From Mesorhizobium sp. LSHC420B00 (lineage in GTDB: Bacteria > Pseudomonadota > Alphaproteobacteria > Rhizobiales > Rhizobiaceae), in NCBI RefSeq assembly GCF_000503055.1, contig NZ_AYVY01000016.1:64917-98335 (forward strand): DNA of 33,419 bases. Reading direction: 5' to 3'. Position numbers and translations under genes: made by a program. The notes under the pieces were generated by a model. That model was not told the origin of the DNA, did no database searches, and worked only from the letters and a program-made list of their open reading frames with translations. Below, piece after piece: positions 1-8,524 of this stretch. How positions within the stretch are numbered: position 1 is the first letter of the stretch; each line of letters starts with the position of its first letter.

Positions 1-168
1 GTGCGTCGCGTCCCGGGAAAGCCGGTTCACATTCCACAGCGCGACGCCGCCGCCGACGAGGAGGTCGAACAGCACCGCCCCACCCACAACGATCAAGAAT
101 TTAGCGCGGAAGCTGTTAAGCCGGAGAACAGGCCAGGGTCTGGGCGGTGTTGCATCCAACTCGGTCAT
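1..168 (-). CDS. Membrane sensor protein, N-terminal part only
   Basis: An open frame begins at an ATG that overlaps the stop codon of the STAS-methyltransferase (ATGA, 165-168) and runs off the window start, giving 56 codons. The visible protein has a short polar, proline-rich lead (MTELDATPPRPWP) and then a hydrophobic stretch at about residues 24-45 (FLIVVGGAVLFDLLVGGG), which looks like the first membrane segment of a sensor. The 4-base overlap implies translational coupling with the upstream gene. Slr1658/Slr1659-type gene sets in other bacteria often carry a membrane-bound sensor with a phosphatase or cyclase output, so a PP2C/SpoIIE-like or HAMP protein is a reasonable guess. The output domain is outside the window, so the function is not shown. 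Confidence 0.6.
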   Translation of the reverse strand, partial: MTELDATPPRPWPVLRLNSFRAKFLIVVGGAVLFDLLVGGGVALWNVNRLSRDATH

Positions 169-1343
169 AGCGGCTTGCGTCCCGATGCAACCCAGATCGG
201 CCAGCCGGCATAGCCCTTGGAGTGGAGCGCAGCGAAGATGTGGTCCTGGAAGCCCTGTCGGAACCGCCTGATAAATGCCGGTGTGTCACCTCGCTTGGTA
301 GCCATCTCGCCTGCATAAACATCCTCCCATGCCGCTATGACGTCCGCGAAGTCCTGTGGATCGCCGTCGTGGTTGGTGACCATGAAGGACTCGACCCGAA
401 TGTCTTCGAGCCCCGCTTCGGTCAGGTAGCGTTTGCTCTTCGGGCCGAGCTCAATATCCATCTGGAAGTGGGCCCACAGCTTGGCGACCTCGTTATAGGT
501 CCACTGGATGCTGTCGGCGCGTGGTTCGCCCAGGCAGTGCGAATTTTTTTCGTTGGTGATGTAGACACGTCCGCCCGGCTTGCAGATGCGAAACAGTTCC
601 CTGAGGATCAGTTCGGGCTTGTGGAACACCTGCAGCGAATGGCGGCACGTGACGAGGTCGAACTGATTTTCCTCGAGCAGCATTTCTGATGCATCGCCAT
701 AAGTGTACTCGATGCCCTTGATATCGAACTCCGCAGCCACGTTTCGCGCATAGGCGAGGCTCGACCTGGAGTGGTCGAGGGCGACGATCCGCGATGGCTG
801 GAACTCCTTCTGCGCGAGCACAGCGAAATCGCCGATCCCGCAACAGATGTCGGCCATGACGATCCCGGGCCTCATACCGTGTCGCGGCAAGATTGCGCGC
901 TCGTGGCGCCATGTCATCTTTGTCTGAGTACGCAGGATCGGTACGAACCCGCCTTCCTCAAGGAAGCCCTGCCCCGGATAGAATTCGGTGTCATACTCCT
1001 CGACCGTGATGTTCGGTTCAATTCCGCTCAGGCGACCGAATTTTCGCGAGGTCCATCCGACGACGCTTGACGTGATGACGACGAATTTGAGATCTGGTCG
1101 AGCGCGACAGGCGTCAATAATGATCCTCGAAAAGGTGTGAAATGCAGCGTTATTCATCTGCGTCAGGCGTCGGACATTGACGTAGAGAACGCCCCGCACA
1201 CGGTCGATCGCATCGCGAAGCAATGCTATGCTGGACCCAAGCTCATCGATCGCCTGAGGCCGGACCACCCCCGATATGGAGAACTCCTGATTGTTCGCGT
1301 CGTATTGCGCCTTGAAGCGGGGGAGAAGGTCGTAAGGGCTCAA
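165..1343 (-). CDS. STAS-like domain fused to SAM-dependent methyltransferase
   Basis: The start is a TTG that overlaps the preceding stop codon (TTGA, 1340-1343), with AAGG nine bases upstream. Residues about 1-125 resemble the STAS-like Slr1659-type regulator: alternating strands and helices with VRGVLYVNVRRLTQMNNAAF and LKFVVITSSVVGWTS. Residues about 145-390 are a class I methyltransferase: motif I is ADICCGIGDF, followed by an acidic loop (VALDHS), then FDLVTCRHSLQVF and the KPGGRVYI strand typical of UbiE-like enzymes. The substrate is unknown. It lies between a kinase-like regulator and a membrane sensor, both in overlapping frames, which suggests that the methyltransferase is the output of a phosphorylation-type partner switch. 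The methyltransferase call is strong; the STAS assignment is from fold-like pattern only. Confidence 0.82.
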   Translation of the reverse strand: MSPYDLLPRFKAQYDANNQEFSISGVVRPQAIDELGSSIALLRDAIDRVRGVLYVNVRRLTQMNNAAFHTFSRIIIDACRARPDLKFVVITSSVVGWTSRKFGRLSGIEPNITVEEYDTEFYPGQGFLEEGGFVPILRTQTKMTWRHERAILPRHGMRPGIVMADICCGIGDFAVLAQKEFQPSRIVALDHSRSSLAYARNVAAEFDIKGIEYTYGDASEMLLEENQFDLVTCRHSLQVFHKPELILRELFRICKPGGRVYITNEKNSHCLGEPRADSIQWTYNEVAKLWAHFQMDIELGPKSKRYLTEAGLEDIRVESFMVTNHDGDPQDFADVIAAWEDVYAGEMATKRGDTPAFIRRFRQGFQDHIFAALHSKGYAGWPIWVASGRKPL

Positions 1344-1861
1344 TTTTGCAGGCCTTCAAGCGGAAGATCCACGACAAGCTTGATTGCATCACCATCGGCT
1401 TCCTCGACCCTGAGTGTCGCGTTGTAGTCGACAGCCAGTTCCAAGAGTACGATTTCCCGGCTGGGCGCGAGATCCCCAGACACAGAATTAAGATATCGCT
1501 CCCTGGCCTCGAACCCTGCGACTTGCGACACGGCTTCTTCGTAGAACTGGCGCTCTTCTGGCAGGCAAGGAAACGTCAACTCGATCCTGTCCGTGGCGCC
1601 GTGGCGAGACACCCTGCATGCCAGTTCGCCGTCGGCATGGCGCGTACGAAAGGCGACTTCCAGCAATTCGTTGAAGGCAGAGGAAAAGAGATTTGAATGC
1701 CGGACCGAGTCTGACCTGTTTTGACTGATCATCCGGGCCATGTATGTCGAGAGATAATCGCAGTGTCTCCAAGCGGAGACGAAAGCTTTGATTTCCATGT
1801 CGATCTGGATCATGGGCTCAAAAGTCGGCCCGCCAGCCAGATCATGATGAACAGGTCCCAT
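1340..1861 (-). CDS. Slr1658-type regulator with histidine-kinase-like ATPase fold
   Basis: This 173-residue protein has a stretch SSAFNELLEVAF at about residue 60 that resembles the N-box helix of GHKL ATPases and anti-sigma kinases, and a C-terminal half of alternating strands. It resembles the small Slr1658 family that pairs with STAS-like Slr1659 proteins. An ATG two codons upstream (1867) touches the purine-rich GGGAGG with almost no spacing. The ATG at 1861 sits six bases after that site and is the better start. The stop overlaps the TTG of the methyltransferase gene. It probably binds or phosphorylates the STAS-like domain next door, but the key ATP-binding glycine boxes are not obvious, so catalytic activity is uncertain. 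Confidence 0.6.
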   Translation of the reverse strand: MGPVHHDLAGGPTFEPMIQIDMEIKAFVSAWRHCDYLSTYMARMISQNRSDSVRHSNLFSSAFNELLEVAFRTRHADGELACRVSRHGATDRIELTFPCLPEERQFYEEAVSQVAGFEARERYLNSVSGDLAPSREIVLLELAVDYNATLRVEEADGDAIKLVVDLPLEGLQN

Positions 1862-2038
1862 CGGCATCCTCCCTTGTTCTATCAGTATTGACCCCTGGCG
1901 GCGCGATGACCTCCGAGGCGGAAAATTTCACCGCGCTCCGTTATGACTCAGTCTCGCACCGACTCCAAAAATTGCGCGGTGTCTGCCTCGATCGTTTCTA
2001 CAAATCTCCACTTCGCCGTTGACAAAGGGTGCAAGGCG

Positions 2039-3805
2039 CTAGACCGCCCGATTTGATTGCTCCATCGCTCGTACCACCCTCAGCGGGGACCGCCTGATGA
2101 AATCGCTGGTTGCCTCGGCTCCGAGCGGGCGTCCCAGGAAATTCCCTTGCAGGCAATCGCAGTTCTCCTTGATCAGCCACCGTGCCTGTGCCGACGTCTC
2201 GACCCCCTCGGCGGTGACGCTTATTCCCAGGCCGTGCGCCAGACTCATGATCGATCGCACGATGGTCTGGCTTTTGAGATCGGTCTCCAGGTCCGCGATA
2301 AAGTACTGATCGATCTTCAAGGTGTCGAAGGGAAAGTTCTTAAGGTAGCTCAACGATGAATAGTATGTTCCAAAATCGTCTAGCGATATTCGTATCCCCA
2401 AGACGCTCAGAGTATTTAAGGTGTCGATATTGTCGATCGTCTTCTCAAGAAGAACCTGCTCGGTTATCTCGAGTTCAAGTCGGTCGGCCCGGATTCCAAC
2501 TGAGTCGATGATTTGAGCAACCGTATCCGTTAGCGAACCGCTAAGGAACTGAGCCGGCGACACGTTCACTGCGACCGTCAGCGAGGAAGGCCACGTCAAT
2601 GCCTGGCGACAGGCTTCCTCGAGCACCCATCGTCCAATCTCGTCCATCAGACCGTCGGCTTCGGCGATCGGTATGAAAACGTTGGGAGGAATGATTCCGA
2701 TCTCGGGGTGCCGCCACCGCAGTAGCGCTTCGAAACCGATCACCGACGAGGGAGGCCGATTGAGCGGCTGATACTCCAGATAAAGTTCGCCCCGCTCCAG
2801 CGCGGTTCGAAGGCTGCGCCTCAGATTCTCGCGTTGCTCGAGCAAGAGCAGCATCGAACGGTTGAATGTTCGAGCGCAGCCGCGTCCATCTGTCTTGGCC
2901 GCGTAAAGAGCAATGTCAGCGGCTTTCATCAGCTGCTCGCCATCCGTCCCGTGCTCCGGGCTGAAGGCAATTCCGATACTCGAGCCGACGAAGATGGGAA
3001 TGCCGTTGATGACGAACGGCTCCTTAAACGCGTCGACCAGCGATTCGGCGAGGCGCTCAGCCTCTGCTGGCTGCCCCCTTCCCAATTGGATGACAGCGAA
3101 CTCATCGCCGGCATACCGATACGCAGATTCTCCGTCCTGCAGCGCGTCGCGGATACGACCCGCTGCGAGCTGAAGAAGCGTGTCGCCTGCTCCATGGCCG
3201 AGCGTGTCGTTGACCGCTTTGAAACCGTCAAGGTCGATTTGCAACAGGGCGGCTTCCGGCTTTGGTCTGCCGGGGGCCGCCAGTGCTTGCTGCAGCCGCT
3301 CGCCGAATCGCCGCCGATTCTGCAGTCCGGTCAGCACGTCGTGTGTCGCCTGATGAAGCAGAATTACATGCTCTTCCTCCTCCGCTGCGCTCCGCCCGCC
3401 GTGCTCCCTTGATTCGATGATTCCCACACCATTTGCAGTGGGGAAGACGAAAACGGACCGGGGCGCTTCGCCTGATGACGACGGCAAGTCGATGCTTGCC
3501 GGAGAGCCGCCCTGGAACACACGAAGGAAATCGTCGCGATACCTCGCATTGAGAAAGCTCGGGTAGATCTCCCAGACGGCGGCGCCCAGCGCCACCGCGC
3601 CTCCGTACACGCCCTTGAGCTTGGTTGCGTAGTGCGTCAGGCGGAAGTCGCGGTCATAGATTGACAAAAGTTCGGTCGTGTTCGCCAAAAGGTCAGCGAG
3701 TATCCCATCGCCGGCACGTGGAGCATCGCTCGAGGAAGGCCCCTCACTCTCTGTGCCGACGCCTGATGCCTGTGGGCGCAAGAGCCACCTCCATAGGCGG
3801 TGCAA
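2039..3805 (-). CDS. PAS-GGDEF-EAL cyclic-di-GMP turnover protein
   Basis: The protein has 588 residues with a PAS-like sensor at about 38-130 (ELLSIYDRDFRLTHYA), a GGDEF domain at about 150-310 and an EAL domain at about 325-575. The GGDEF signature reads YAGDEF, a variant often still active. The EAL domain keeps FEALLRW, LEITEQ, KIDQ and AEGVET, but the usual DDFGTGYSS loop reads DDFGTYYSS. It may therefore make or break c-di-GMP, or do both; the loop change sits near the metal-binding aspartates and could weaken the phosphodiesterase. No membrane segment is visible. The only full-length in-frame start is a TTG with a G-rich but poor ribosome site, so the start is uncertain. A PilZ protein in the same window is a possible receptor. 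Confidence 0.9.
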   Translation of the reverse strand: MHRLWRWLLRPQASGVGTESEGPSSSDAPRAGDGILADLLANTTELLSIYDRDFRLTHYATKLKGVYGGAVALGAAVWEIYPSFLNARYRDDFLRVFQGGSPASIDLPSSSGEAPRSVFVFPTANGVGIIESREHGGRSAAEEEEHVILLHQATHDVLTGLQNRRRFGERLQQALAAPGRPKPEAALLQIDLDGFKAVNDTLGHGAGDTLLQLAAGRIRDALQDGESAYRYAGDEFAVIQLGRGQPAEAERLAESLVDAFKEPFVINGIPIFVGSSIGIAFSPEHGTDGEQLMKAADIALYAAKTDGRGCARTFNRSMLLLLEQRENLRRSLRTALERGELYLEYQPLNRPPSSVIGFEALLRWRHPEIGIIPPNVFIPIAEADGLMDEIGRWVLEEACRQALTWPSSLTVAVNVSPAQFLSGSLTDTVAQIIDSVGIRADRLELEITEQVLLEKTIDNIDTLNTLSVLGIRISLDDFGTYYSSLSYLKNFPFDTLKIDQYFIADLETDLKSQTIVRSIMSLAHGLGISVTAEGVETSAQARWLIKENCDCLQGNFLGRPLGAEATSDFIRRSPLRVVRAMEQSNRAV

Positions 3806-4097
3806 ATTCGCGCCCCCAATCTAGGAATAGCATAACTATCAACCTTAGCAAACTTTCAACTCGCAGTCTTAACAAGTGCCGCATGCAGCGCAGTTGCAAT
3901 GCATGCTCCGCCGTGACTGGTGACAAATTATCGGTAACGTCGAACAGTCACAGTTCGTTAATAAATCGCGAATTGGCGGGAATCAGCTATGTGATTGATG
4001 GCGCGGTGGACGCGACACGAAGATATTGTGCGGCGTGGTCTTCCCCGCCCGGCAAGCCTGTTTTGAGCCCGCCCCATCAGCATCGCCGATCCTGTAC

Positions 4098-5240
4098 TCA
4101 GCTTCCGAGCGCTTTGAGCCAACCTTCAAAGGAAGAGGCTTTCTCCTGTCCGGCAAGCGAAACAGAGTTGGCGGGGCGCGGCAACACCACCGTGCTGCGG
4201 CCTTCGCGAGGGCTGTAACCGAATTCCTTGCTGAATGCCCGGCTGAAATTAGCCGCTGAACTAAACCCGAAGGCTTCAGCAATTTCAACAATGCGCCGGC
4301 TGTCCGCCGGATCGCTTAGCGCAACATGGGCTGCCAGAAGGCGGCGACTTTGTACGTAATGGAGAACACCACCGCTTGGTTCGAACAACTGATACAGACG
4401 AGAGCGCGAGACGCCGAGCGCCCGGCACATTGAATCCGGTGTCAAATGAGCCGCATCCAGATTGTGGTGGACGTATCGACGCGCTCGCTCCATTAGCGCG
4501 ACACCCGTCAATTGTTCGACGGCCGCAGCTTGTTCCGCCGGAGGCCCGAGGCAGGCAATAATCATGCTGCGTGTTGCGTGCACGATGCGGGGCAGATCGT
4601 CAGCCGTTAGGCTGCGCAGTCTTGCTTCTATGCTGTTGACGTAGTCGACCAAGAGGTTGGCAAAGTTGCCGGACAGAATTGAATTGTTCTTTGCGTCGAG
4701 GGTTGACGCCGCATCAGAGAACAAATCACGCGGCATATACAGAAAGAGACTTTCCGAGTCCGTTACCCTCCCGCGAAACGGGTAGCCAAGCGATCTGATC
4801 TCCAATTTGCCCGACTGGTTTTCCGCAACGCGGCGATCGACCTCCGTCCACGACCGGCCAGTTCGTGGCAAGACGATGTACCAGTGATCGATCGAACTGG
4901 ATCGGAGCTTAGCGGCGGAACGCAAGTAGCTATGTGCCGGCGCGCGCTGTTGAACGATCAGCATGCCACCGAGATTCCAAGCCATGTGATCGGCGGGAAA
5001 GCCATCGTTCAGCGATTTGCCATCCGGCAACCTGACCTCGACAAGCGGCGCCATATGCTCTTGCCAAGCGGCGAATTGACCTTCTGGCGCCAGTTCAAGC
5101 GTTGAAAAGGGCAGAGGTTCGAGCGCCGGCTCGAGTGATGGAGCGTCCCCATTGTGGGGTTGACCTTCGCGCGGCCAACGACGTCGGTCACGGTCTCGCG
5201 GCTGCCTTGCAGGGGCCTCGTCTTGCCTCTTAGTGTCCAT
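4098..5240 (-). CDS. AraC-family transcriptional regulator
   Basis: The protein ends in an AraC double helix-turn-helix: the first helix pair is around TPDSMCRALGVSRSRLYQLF and the second around IVEIAEAFGFSSAANFSRAF, followed by the family motif FGYSPRE. The N-terminal 200 residues fit the AraC_binding_2 type of effector domain (WYIVLPRTGRSW, LFLYMPRDLF). The frame can extend upstream to a TTG at 5285, but the ATG at 5240 (MDTKRQDE) is preferred because the added residues look non-coding. The effector and targets are unknown. The next gene downstream on the same strand, the GGDEF-EAL gene, is 292 bases away, so it has its own promoter region. About 25 residues follow the second helix-turn-helix, a longer tail than usual. 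Confidence 0.88.
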   Translation of the reverse strand: MDTKRQDEAPARQPRDRDRRRWPREGQPHNGDAPSLEPALEPLPFSTLELAPEGQFAAWQEHMAPLVEVRLPDGKSLNDGFPADHMAWNLGGMLIVQQRAPAHSYLRSAAKLRSSSIDHWYIVLPRTGRSWTEVDRRVAENQSGKLEIRSLGYPFRGRVTDSESLFLYMPRDLFSDAASTLDAKNNSILSGNFANLLVDYVNSIEARLRSLTADDLPRIVHATRSMIIACLGPPAEQAAAVEQLTGVALMERARRYVHHNLDAAHLTPDSMCRALGVSRSRLYQLFEPSGGVLHYVQSRRLLAAHVALSDPADSRRIVEIAEAFGFSSAANFSRAFSKEFGYSPREGRSTVVLPRPANSVSLAGQEKASSFEGWLKALGS

Positions 5241-5593
5241 CGCGTGGTGCCATATCCGAATCGGGTATGCCCGTGCCCCTCTCAATCATGTGGTGTACTT
5301 TCAGGCATCTGGCAAGACTGGCGGAACTCGAGCCGACCGAAACGGCGATCACGCTGGATTATGGCAAGAAATGCATTCCGAGATAAGTTTCTGGATGCCA
5401 AGATAACGACACGTGCGGCCCGTTGGTCGCCTGCAGGATGGCCGGGCCAGCATCCCGCCGCTCCCATGTGGACGGTGACGAAACCTCCCATCTCTTTCAA
5501 TCAGCAGTTGAACCGCGTCCGAATCTGTTGGCTGCGAGGAGGAACCAAGAACGATAATTCGCCTGCACTTGAGTCCTTGATGACGCCGCGAAG
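5241..5593. other. Gene-free interval upstream of the AraC-type gene
   Basis: Open frames here have no recognisable protein pattern in any frame. The interval should hold the promoter of the AraC-type gene. Its right end, just before 5594, may contain the lost N-terminal codons of the AlpA-like fragment in a shifted frame (ALESL, then DDAAKMTGMS). Confidence 0.5.
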
Positions 5594-5737
5594 ATGACGG
5601 GCATGAGCCGTACGATGGTCAACAGATATCGCGTCGAAAGCCGGTTTCCGGTTGCGGTTTCACTCGGCGACCGCCGCGTCCTTCACTCAGAGGTCTCCGA
5701 TTGGATTGCAGCGAAGATCGCGGCGAGGGCGGCTTAA
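5594..5737 (+). pseudogene. AlpA-like phage/island regulator, broken N-terminus
   Basis: The 47-residue frame MTGMSRTMVNRYRV...FPVAVSLGDRRVLHSEVSDWIAAKIAA matches the AlpA pattern: a short winged helix-turn-helix (TGMSRTTVNRY), then FP-x-V-x-LG-x-RRV and a C-terminal ExxxWIA helix. AlpA proteins control excision of prophages and integrative elements. The usual leading strand (L-R-L-x-D-V/A-A) is present only as VLDDAAK and is cut off by an in-frame TGA at 5570-5572, so the N-terminus is truncated or frameshifted. A broken tyrosine integrase lies at 13108, so both could be remains of one mobile island. Confidence 0.6.
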
Positions 5738-5740
5738 CCC

Positions 5741-5779
5741 GTTGCCTTCAAAAACCACCGCGGATCCAACCGCGGCAAC
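5741..5779 (+). terminator. Hairpin after the AlpA-like fragment
   Basis: GTTGCC (5741-5746) pairs with GGCAAC (5774-5779), and an inner CCGCGG (5758-5763) pairs with CCGCGG (5770-5775). The hairpin starts four bases after the AlpA stop and is followed by an A/G-rich rather than a T-rich run, so it would be a weak intrinsic terminator or a protective stem. Confidence 0.4.
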
Positions 5780-5820
5780 TTCAAAAAGGGGACCACCAAC
5801 CTGCACATATTGTCAATTAG

Positions 5821-6372
5821 ACTGAAGCCGCCTGGCGCGCCAGGAGCGTCATCGCGCGCTTTGATATTTCGCTAACCGATGACTGTCGATTGCACGGCAT
5901 GAAGCTTGTTGAGAAGCCCGACGACCGACGCATGACGTACGGGCCACAATCAGGCGCCCTGCACGTCGCGACCTTGGCACCAGCATTCGCAGAAGAAATC
6001 ACGTGCGCCGATGGCGTGGCCCTTGGAGGCTTGAACGCCCATGAGGATCTCAGACACCATACGCTCATCACGACGAGATCCCGATCACTTGGGCGACTTG
6101 GCTATCGAATGCCGGCATTGTTGTGGCGTGACGTTCGACTCCGCAACTTTCGCCGTCGAGCCCGCCGTTCGAGGTGAGGGCGTCGTTTTGGGTCGAACCA
6201 TGCTGGTCCCGGCTGACCTTGCCGCCGGCACACTTGTACGTCCCTTGAACTCGCCCTCGAGGCCTCGTCAAAATACTTCATCGTCTACCCGCCCTGCGCC
6301 ATTGCCCAGCGGAAAGTCAAAGCGTTTCGGGATTGGCTGTTTGCTGGGATGCATCCAAACGACGGCCTTATG
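5821..6372 (+). pseudogene. LysR-type (GcvA-like) regulator, effector-domain remnant
   Basis: Pieces of a LysR effector domain follow one another on the plus strand but in different frames. The first piece covers about 5821-6070: RFDISLTDD, GALHVATLAPAFAEEIT and LNAHEDLRHHTLI. The second covers about 6128-6250: FDSATFAVEPAVRGEGVVLGRTMLVPADLAAGTLVRPL. The third covers about 6250-6350: LEASSKYFIVYPPCAIAQRKVKAFRDWL. Together these read along the GcvA family, whose consensus has PxDLxxHTLI, then AxxGxGVALGR, then DLAAGxLVRP, then AFRxWL. The N-terminal helix-turn-helix is missing. At least two frameshifts and the lost start make this a dead gene. Its end abuts the LuxR-type gene on the other strand. 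Confidence 0.75.
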
Positions 6373-7075
6373 GCAAGACTGAGATGCGTCCAAGAAGAGC
6401 CACCAGTTCCGCCTGACGTTTCGTTTCAGTCTTGGCGAACAGCGAGGCAAGGTGAGAGCGGATCGTGGTGCGGCTGAGGCGCCAACTGCGCGCGATCTCC
6501 AAAGGCGCATCGCCCTGAGCCAAGCGCAACGCGAGGTGCGTTTCCGCGCCCGTCAAGCCAAACATCTTTTGCAGTGTCTGAGGATTTGGCCCCGACCTGT
6601 TCTCGCGGTCCAGTAACGCCACAATGCTCGTTCCGTCAGGAGCGATAAACCCGTTCTCGTTCAATATCACCGGCGTGTCGGCGCTGCTGCGGATCACCAC
6701 CCATGATAGTGAGCCCGGCAGGAAATGGGCCGGAACATTCGCGATCAGCCGCCTCAAGGCCACTGAAAGGCCGCTGGCCGTATCGGCTACTTGGCCCTGG
6801 CGCTCCAGCGTGGTTTGAGCGGCCGCGTTCCATTCGACCACTTTCCTCTCTCGGTTCAGCACGAGATAGCCGCAGCCGATGCGATCAAGCATGCCGGTTA
6901 TGGATTCCAGGCTACGTGCTCTTGGCTCCCCGACCCCTGCGCCCAGTCGATCAGATGCACGATCTGAATAGGCATAAGAGGGCCGCTTCGTATCGGCCTC
7001 ACGGTCATACTTGGTCCTCATCGGAATGTATCGGTTGCCCGCCGCAGCTTCAGTGTGTCTATCGATCAGAGTCAT
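6368..7075 (-). CDS. LuxR-type regulator with PAS-like sensor domain
   Basis: The 235-residue protein carries a C-terminal LuxR/GerE helix-turn-helix at about 168-230: FGLTGAETHLALRLAQGDAPLEIA, then SRTTIRSHLASLFAKTE. The middle (ITGMLDRIGCGYLVLNRERKVVEWNAAAQ) looks like a PAS domain. There is no acyl-homoserine-lactone-binding domain and no receiver aspartate, so it is an orphan regulator of unknown signal. The start is ATG at 7075 with a G-rich stretch (AGGGGT) upstream. The open AT-rich interval behind it probably holds its promoter. Its targets cannot be inferred from the neighbours. Confidence 0.85.
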   Translation of the reverse strand: MTLIDRHTEAAAGNRYIPMRTKYDREADTKRPSYAYSDRASDRLGAGVGEPRARSLESITGMLDRIGCGYLVLNRERKVVEWNAAAQTTLERQGQVADTASGLSVALRRLIANVPAHFLPGSLSWVVIRSSADTPVILNENGFIAPDGTSIVALLDRENRSGPNPQTLQKMFGLTGAETHLALRLAQGDAPLEIARSWRLSRTTIRSHLASLFAKTETKRQAELVALLGRISVLP

Positions 7076-7604
7076 TTTCTACCCCTACCCACAATTTCAC
7101 CAGCATGAAGCAAGTTGTTCTGGATTTACAGAAAGTTCTTCAACGTGATTCGTTCAGATGGTGTTGTAATAAGTTACTCGTTCCTGATGATTGTACCGTT
7201 CAGAGTTCAAAAGTGTGCGTGCAATCGCGACAGTTATAATATCCATATATCATTAACTTGTGATTATGTTCCGGATGTGAAATTCACGCCGAAATTTGGC
7301 CCGCCTCCTTCGGTTTTTACTGATTCTTAGTCCGATCGTGGTCGCAATATGTTTCGACGGTTCGTTATTAACGTATCCATCAAGAATTATCTTGCGACCG
7401 GCTTCGCTTTTGCGCTTTACGTTATTTCTAGAACCTCCTCAACTGCGCGTTCACAATGCACGATTCTATACGCACCAAGTTGAAGATTGTCGTTAGCTTC
7501 GCATCCAGAAACTTGTCTCGGGATGCATTTCTTAAGATCTCTTCATACCGCCAAGCCGCCGATAGTATTCCTGCTCACCTGTTTCCGACACCACACAGTC
7601 CGGT
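7076..7604. other. Long AT-rich interval without genes
   Basis: About 530 bases with clearly lower GC than the surroundings, including runs such as TTATAATATCCATATATCATTAAC near 7235-7258. No credible protein is seen in any frame. It lies upstream of the LuxR-type gene on the minus strand. A 66-codon plus-strand frame follows at 7605-7805 (MKIGLETVDSALSAIRTAMGY...); I do not recognise it and do not call it a gene. Confidence 0.6.
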
Positions 7605-7805
7605 ATGAAGATCGGATTGGAAACCGTTGACAGCGCGCTGAGCGCTATTCGGACGGCCATGGGATATTCTATCAGGATCGTGCTCAGGGAGGGCGCCGGT
7701 CACTCCCCTCGCGCAATTTCCTTCGCGAGATCGCCCTTTTCGCGAAGCCAGGAACAAATCGTGATCAGCCTCATTGTGCTAGTCAGCAAGGGAGATGAGC
7801 TGTGA

Positions 7806-8020
7806 GTGGCCCGCAATAAGCCAAAAACCGGGGCATCAGCAAACGTCGAAAAAGACGCAGAAGATTGGGTTAGCGGAGATGATCCAATGACCCCGCACAA
7901 GCTTCGTATTGGAAAACTCTGGCCGAACAGGCCGACGACCCTGACGCTTATGCTGACGGCTTCAGCAAGGCGGAAGCTTCTAAACGCATTGATGCACTCC
8001 GGGAGAAGCTAGGCCTGTAG
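7806..8020 (+). pseudogene. DUF3072 family protein, frameshifted
   Basis: The frame starts at GTG 7806 with GGGAG about ten bases upstream and reads EKDAEDWVSGDDPMT, the hallmark start of DUF3072. After ATGACC CC the reading continues one frame over as AQASYWKTLAEQADDPDAY, then FSKAEASKRIDALREKLGL and TAG at 8018-8020. The two halves join into a full-length family member if one base is restored in the CCCC run at about 7892. This is either a real one-base deletion or a sequencing error in a homopolymer. The function of the family is unknown. Confidence 0.78.
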
Positions 8021-8119
8021 CGTCCGCTTGTGGAGCATCTAGTTTAATCGTGAGGAAGAGCTTCGCTGCAGGTATTTCTGGGACAGAGCGTTAGCCGCGG
8101 TGTCCGACGTGAACAAGCC

Positions 8120-8524
8120 TTACGTCCCAATCAAAGGAACTGTGACTGTCGTTGCGTAATTTATCGGATACTGGTCGAAATATGGGAACTCGATGACGAA
8201 AGCATAGGTGGCGGTCAGATGCGCCATGCGGAAACCGCCGCTAGGGGGATCGATCCCAATCGTAACCTCGACGTCTTTCAATCCCAAATCCAGTAATTTT
8301 TCCGTGGCTATGGCTTGGATCTGAGCCTGCGTCAGCGAGTTCTTCATCTGCAGCGCACGCGAGGACGTTTCCAGCGTATATCGAACGCTCGACATGGCGT
8401 TCAGTGCCCAGCCGAACGCGAAAATGCCGAACAAAAGCATCATGAGAAAAGGCGCGAGCAGTGCGAACTCCAATCCGGCTCCGCCTGATGCATCCCCCGT
8501 GAAAGCTCTACCTTTAGCGAACAC
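8120..8524 (-). CDS. TadE-like pilus assembly protein
   Basis: 134 residues with the TadE pattern: a short basic lead, then [28 protein letters not shown], a single hydrophobic helix with a glutamate near its start, as in minor pilins of the Tad/Flp system. The remainder is a small exported domain. The start is GTG, and the gene overlaps the end of the TadE-like gene upstream by 11 bases, so the two are coupled. No prepilin peptidase, TadA ATPase or Flp pilin is nearby, so the set is an outlying TadEG group rather than a full tad locus. Confidence 0.82.
   Translation of the reverse strand: MFAKGRAFTGDASGGAGLEFALLAPFLMMLLFGIFAFGWALNAMSSVRYTLETSSRALQMKNSLTQAQIQAIATEKLLDLGLKDVEVTIGIDPPSGGFRMAHLTATYAFVIEFPYFDQYPINYATTVTVPLIGT

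Noticed and set aside
1379..1392. TTGATTGCATCACC resembling a FixK box
   Set aside because: The spacing is three instead of four, the second half-site is incomplete, and it lies inside a coding sequence.
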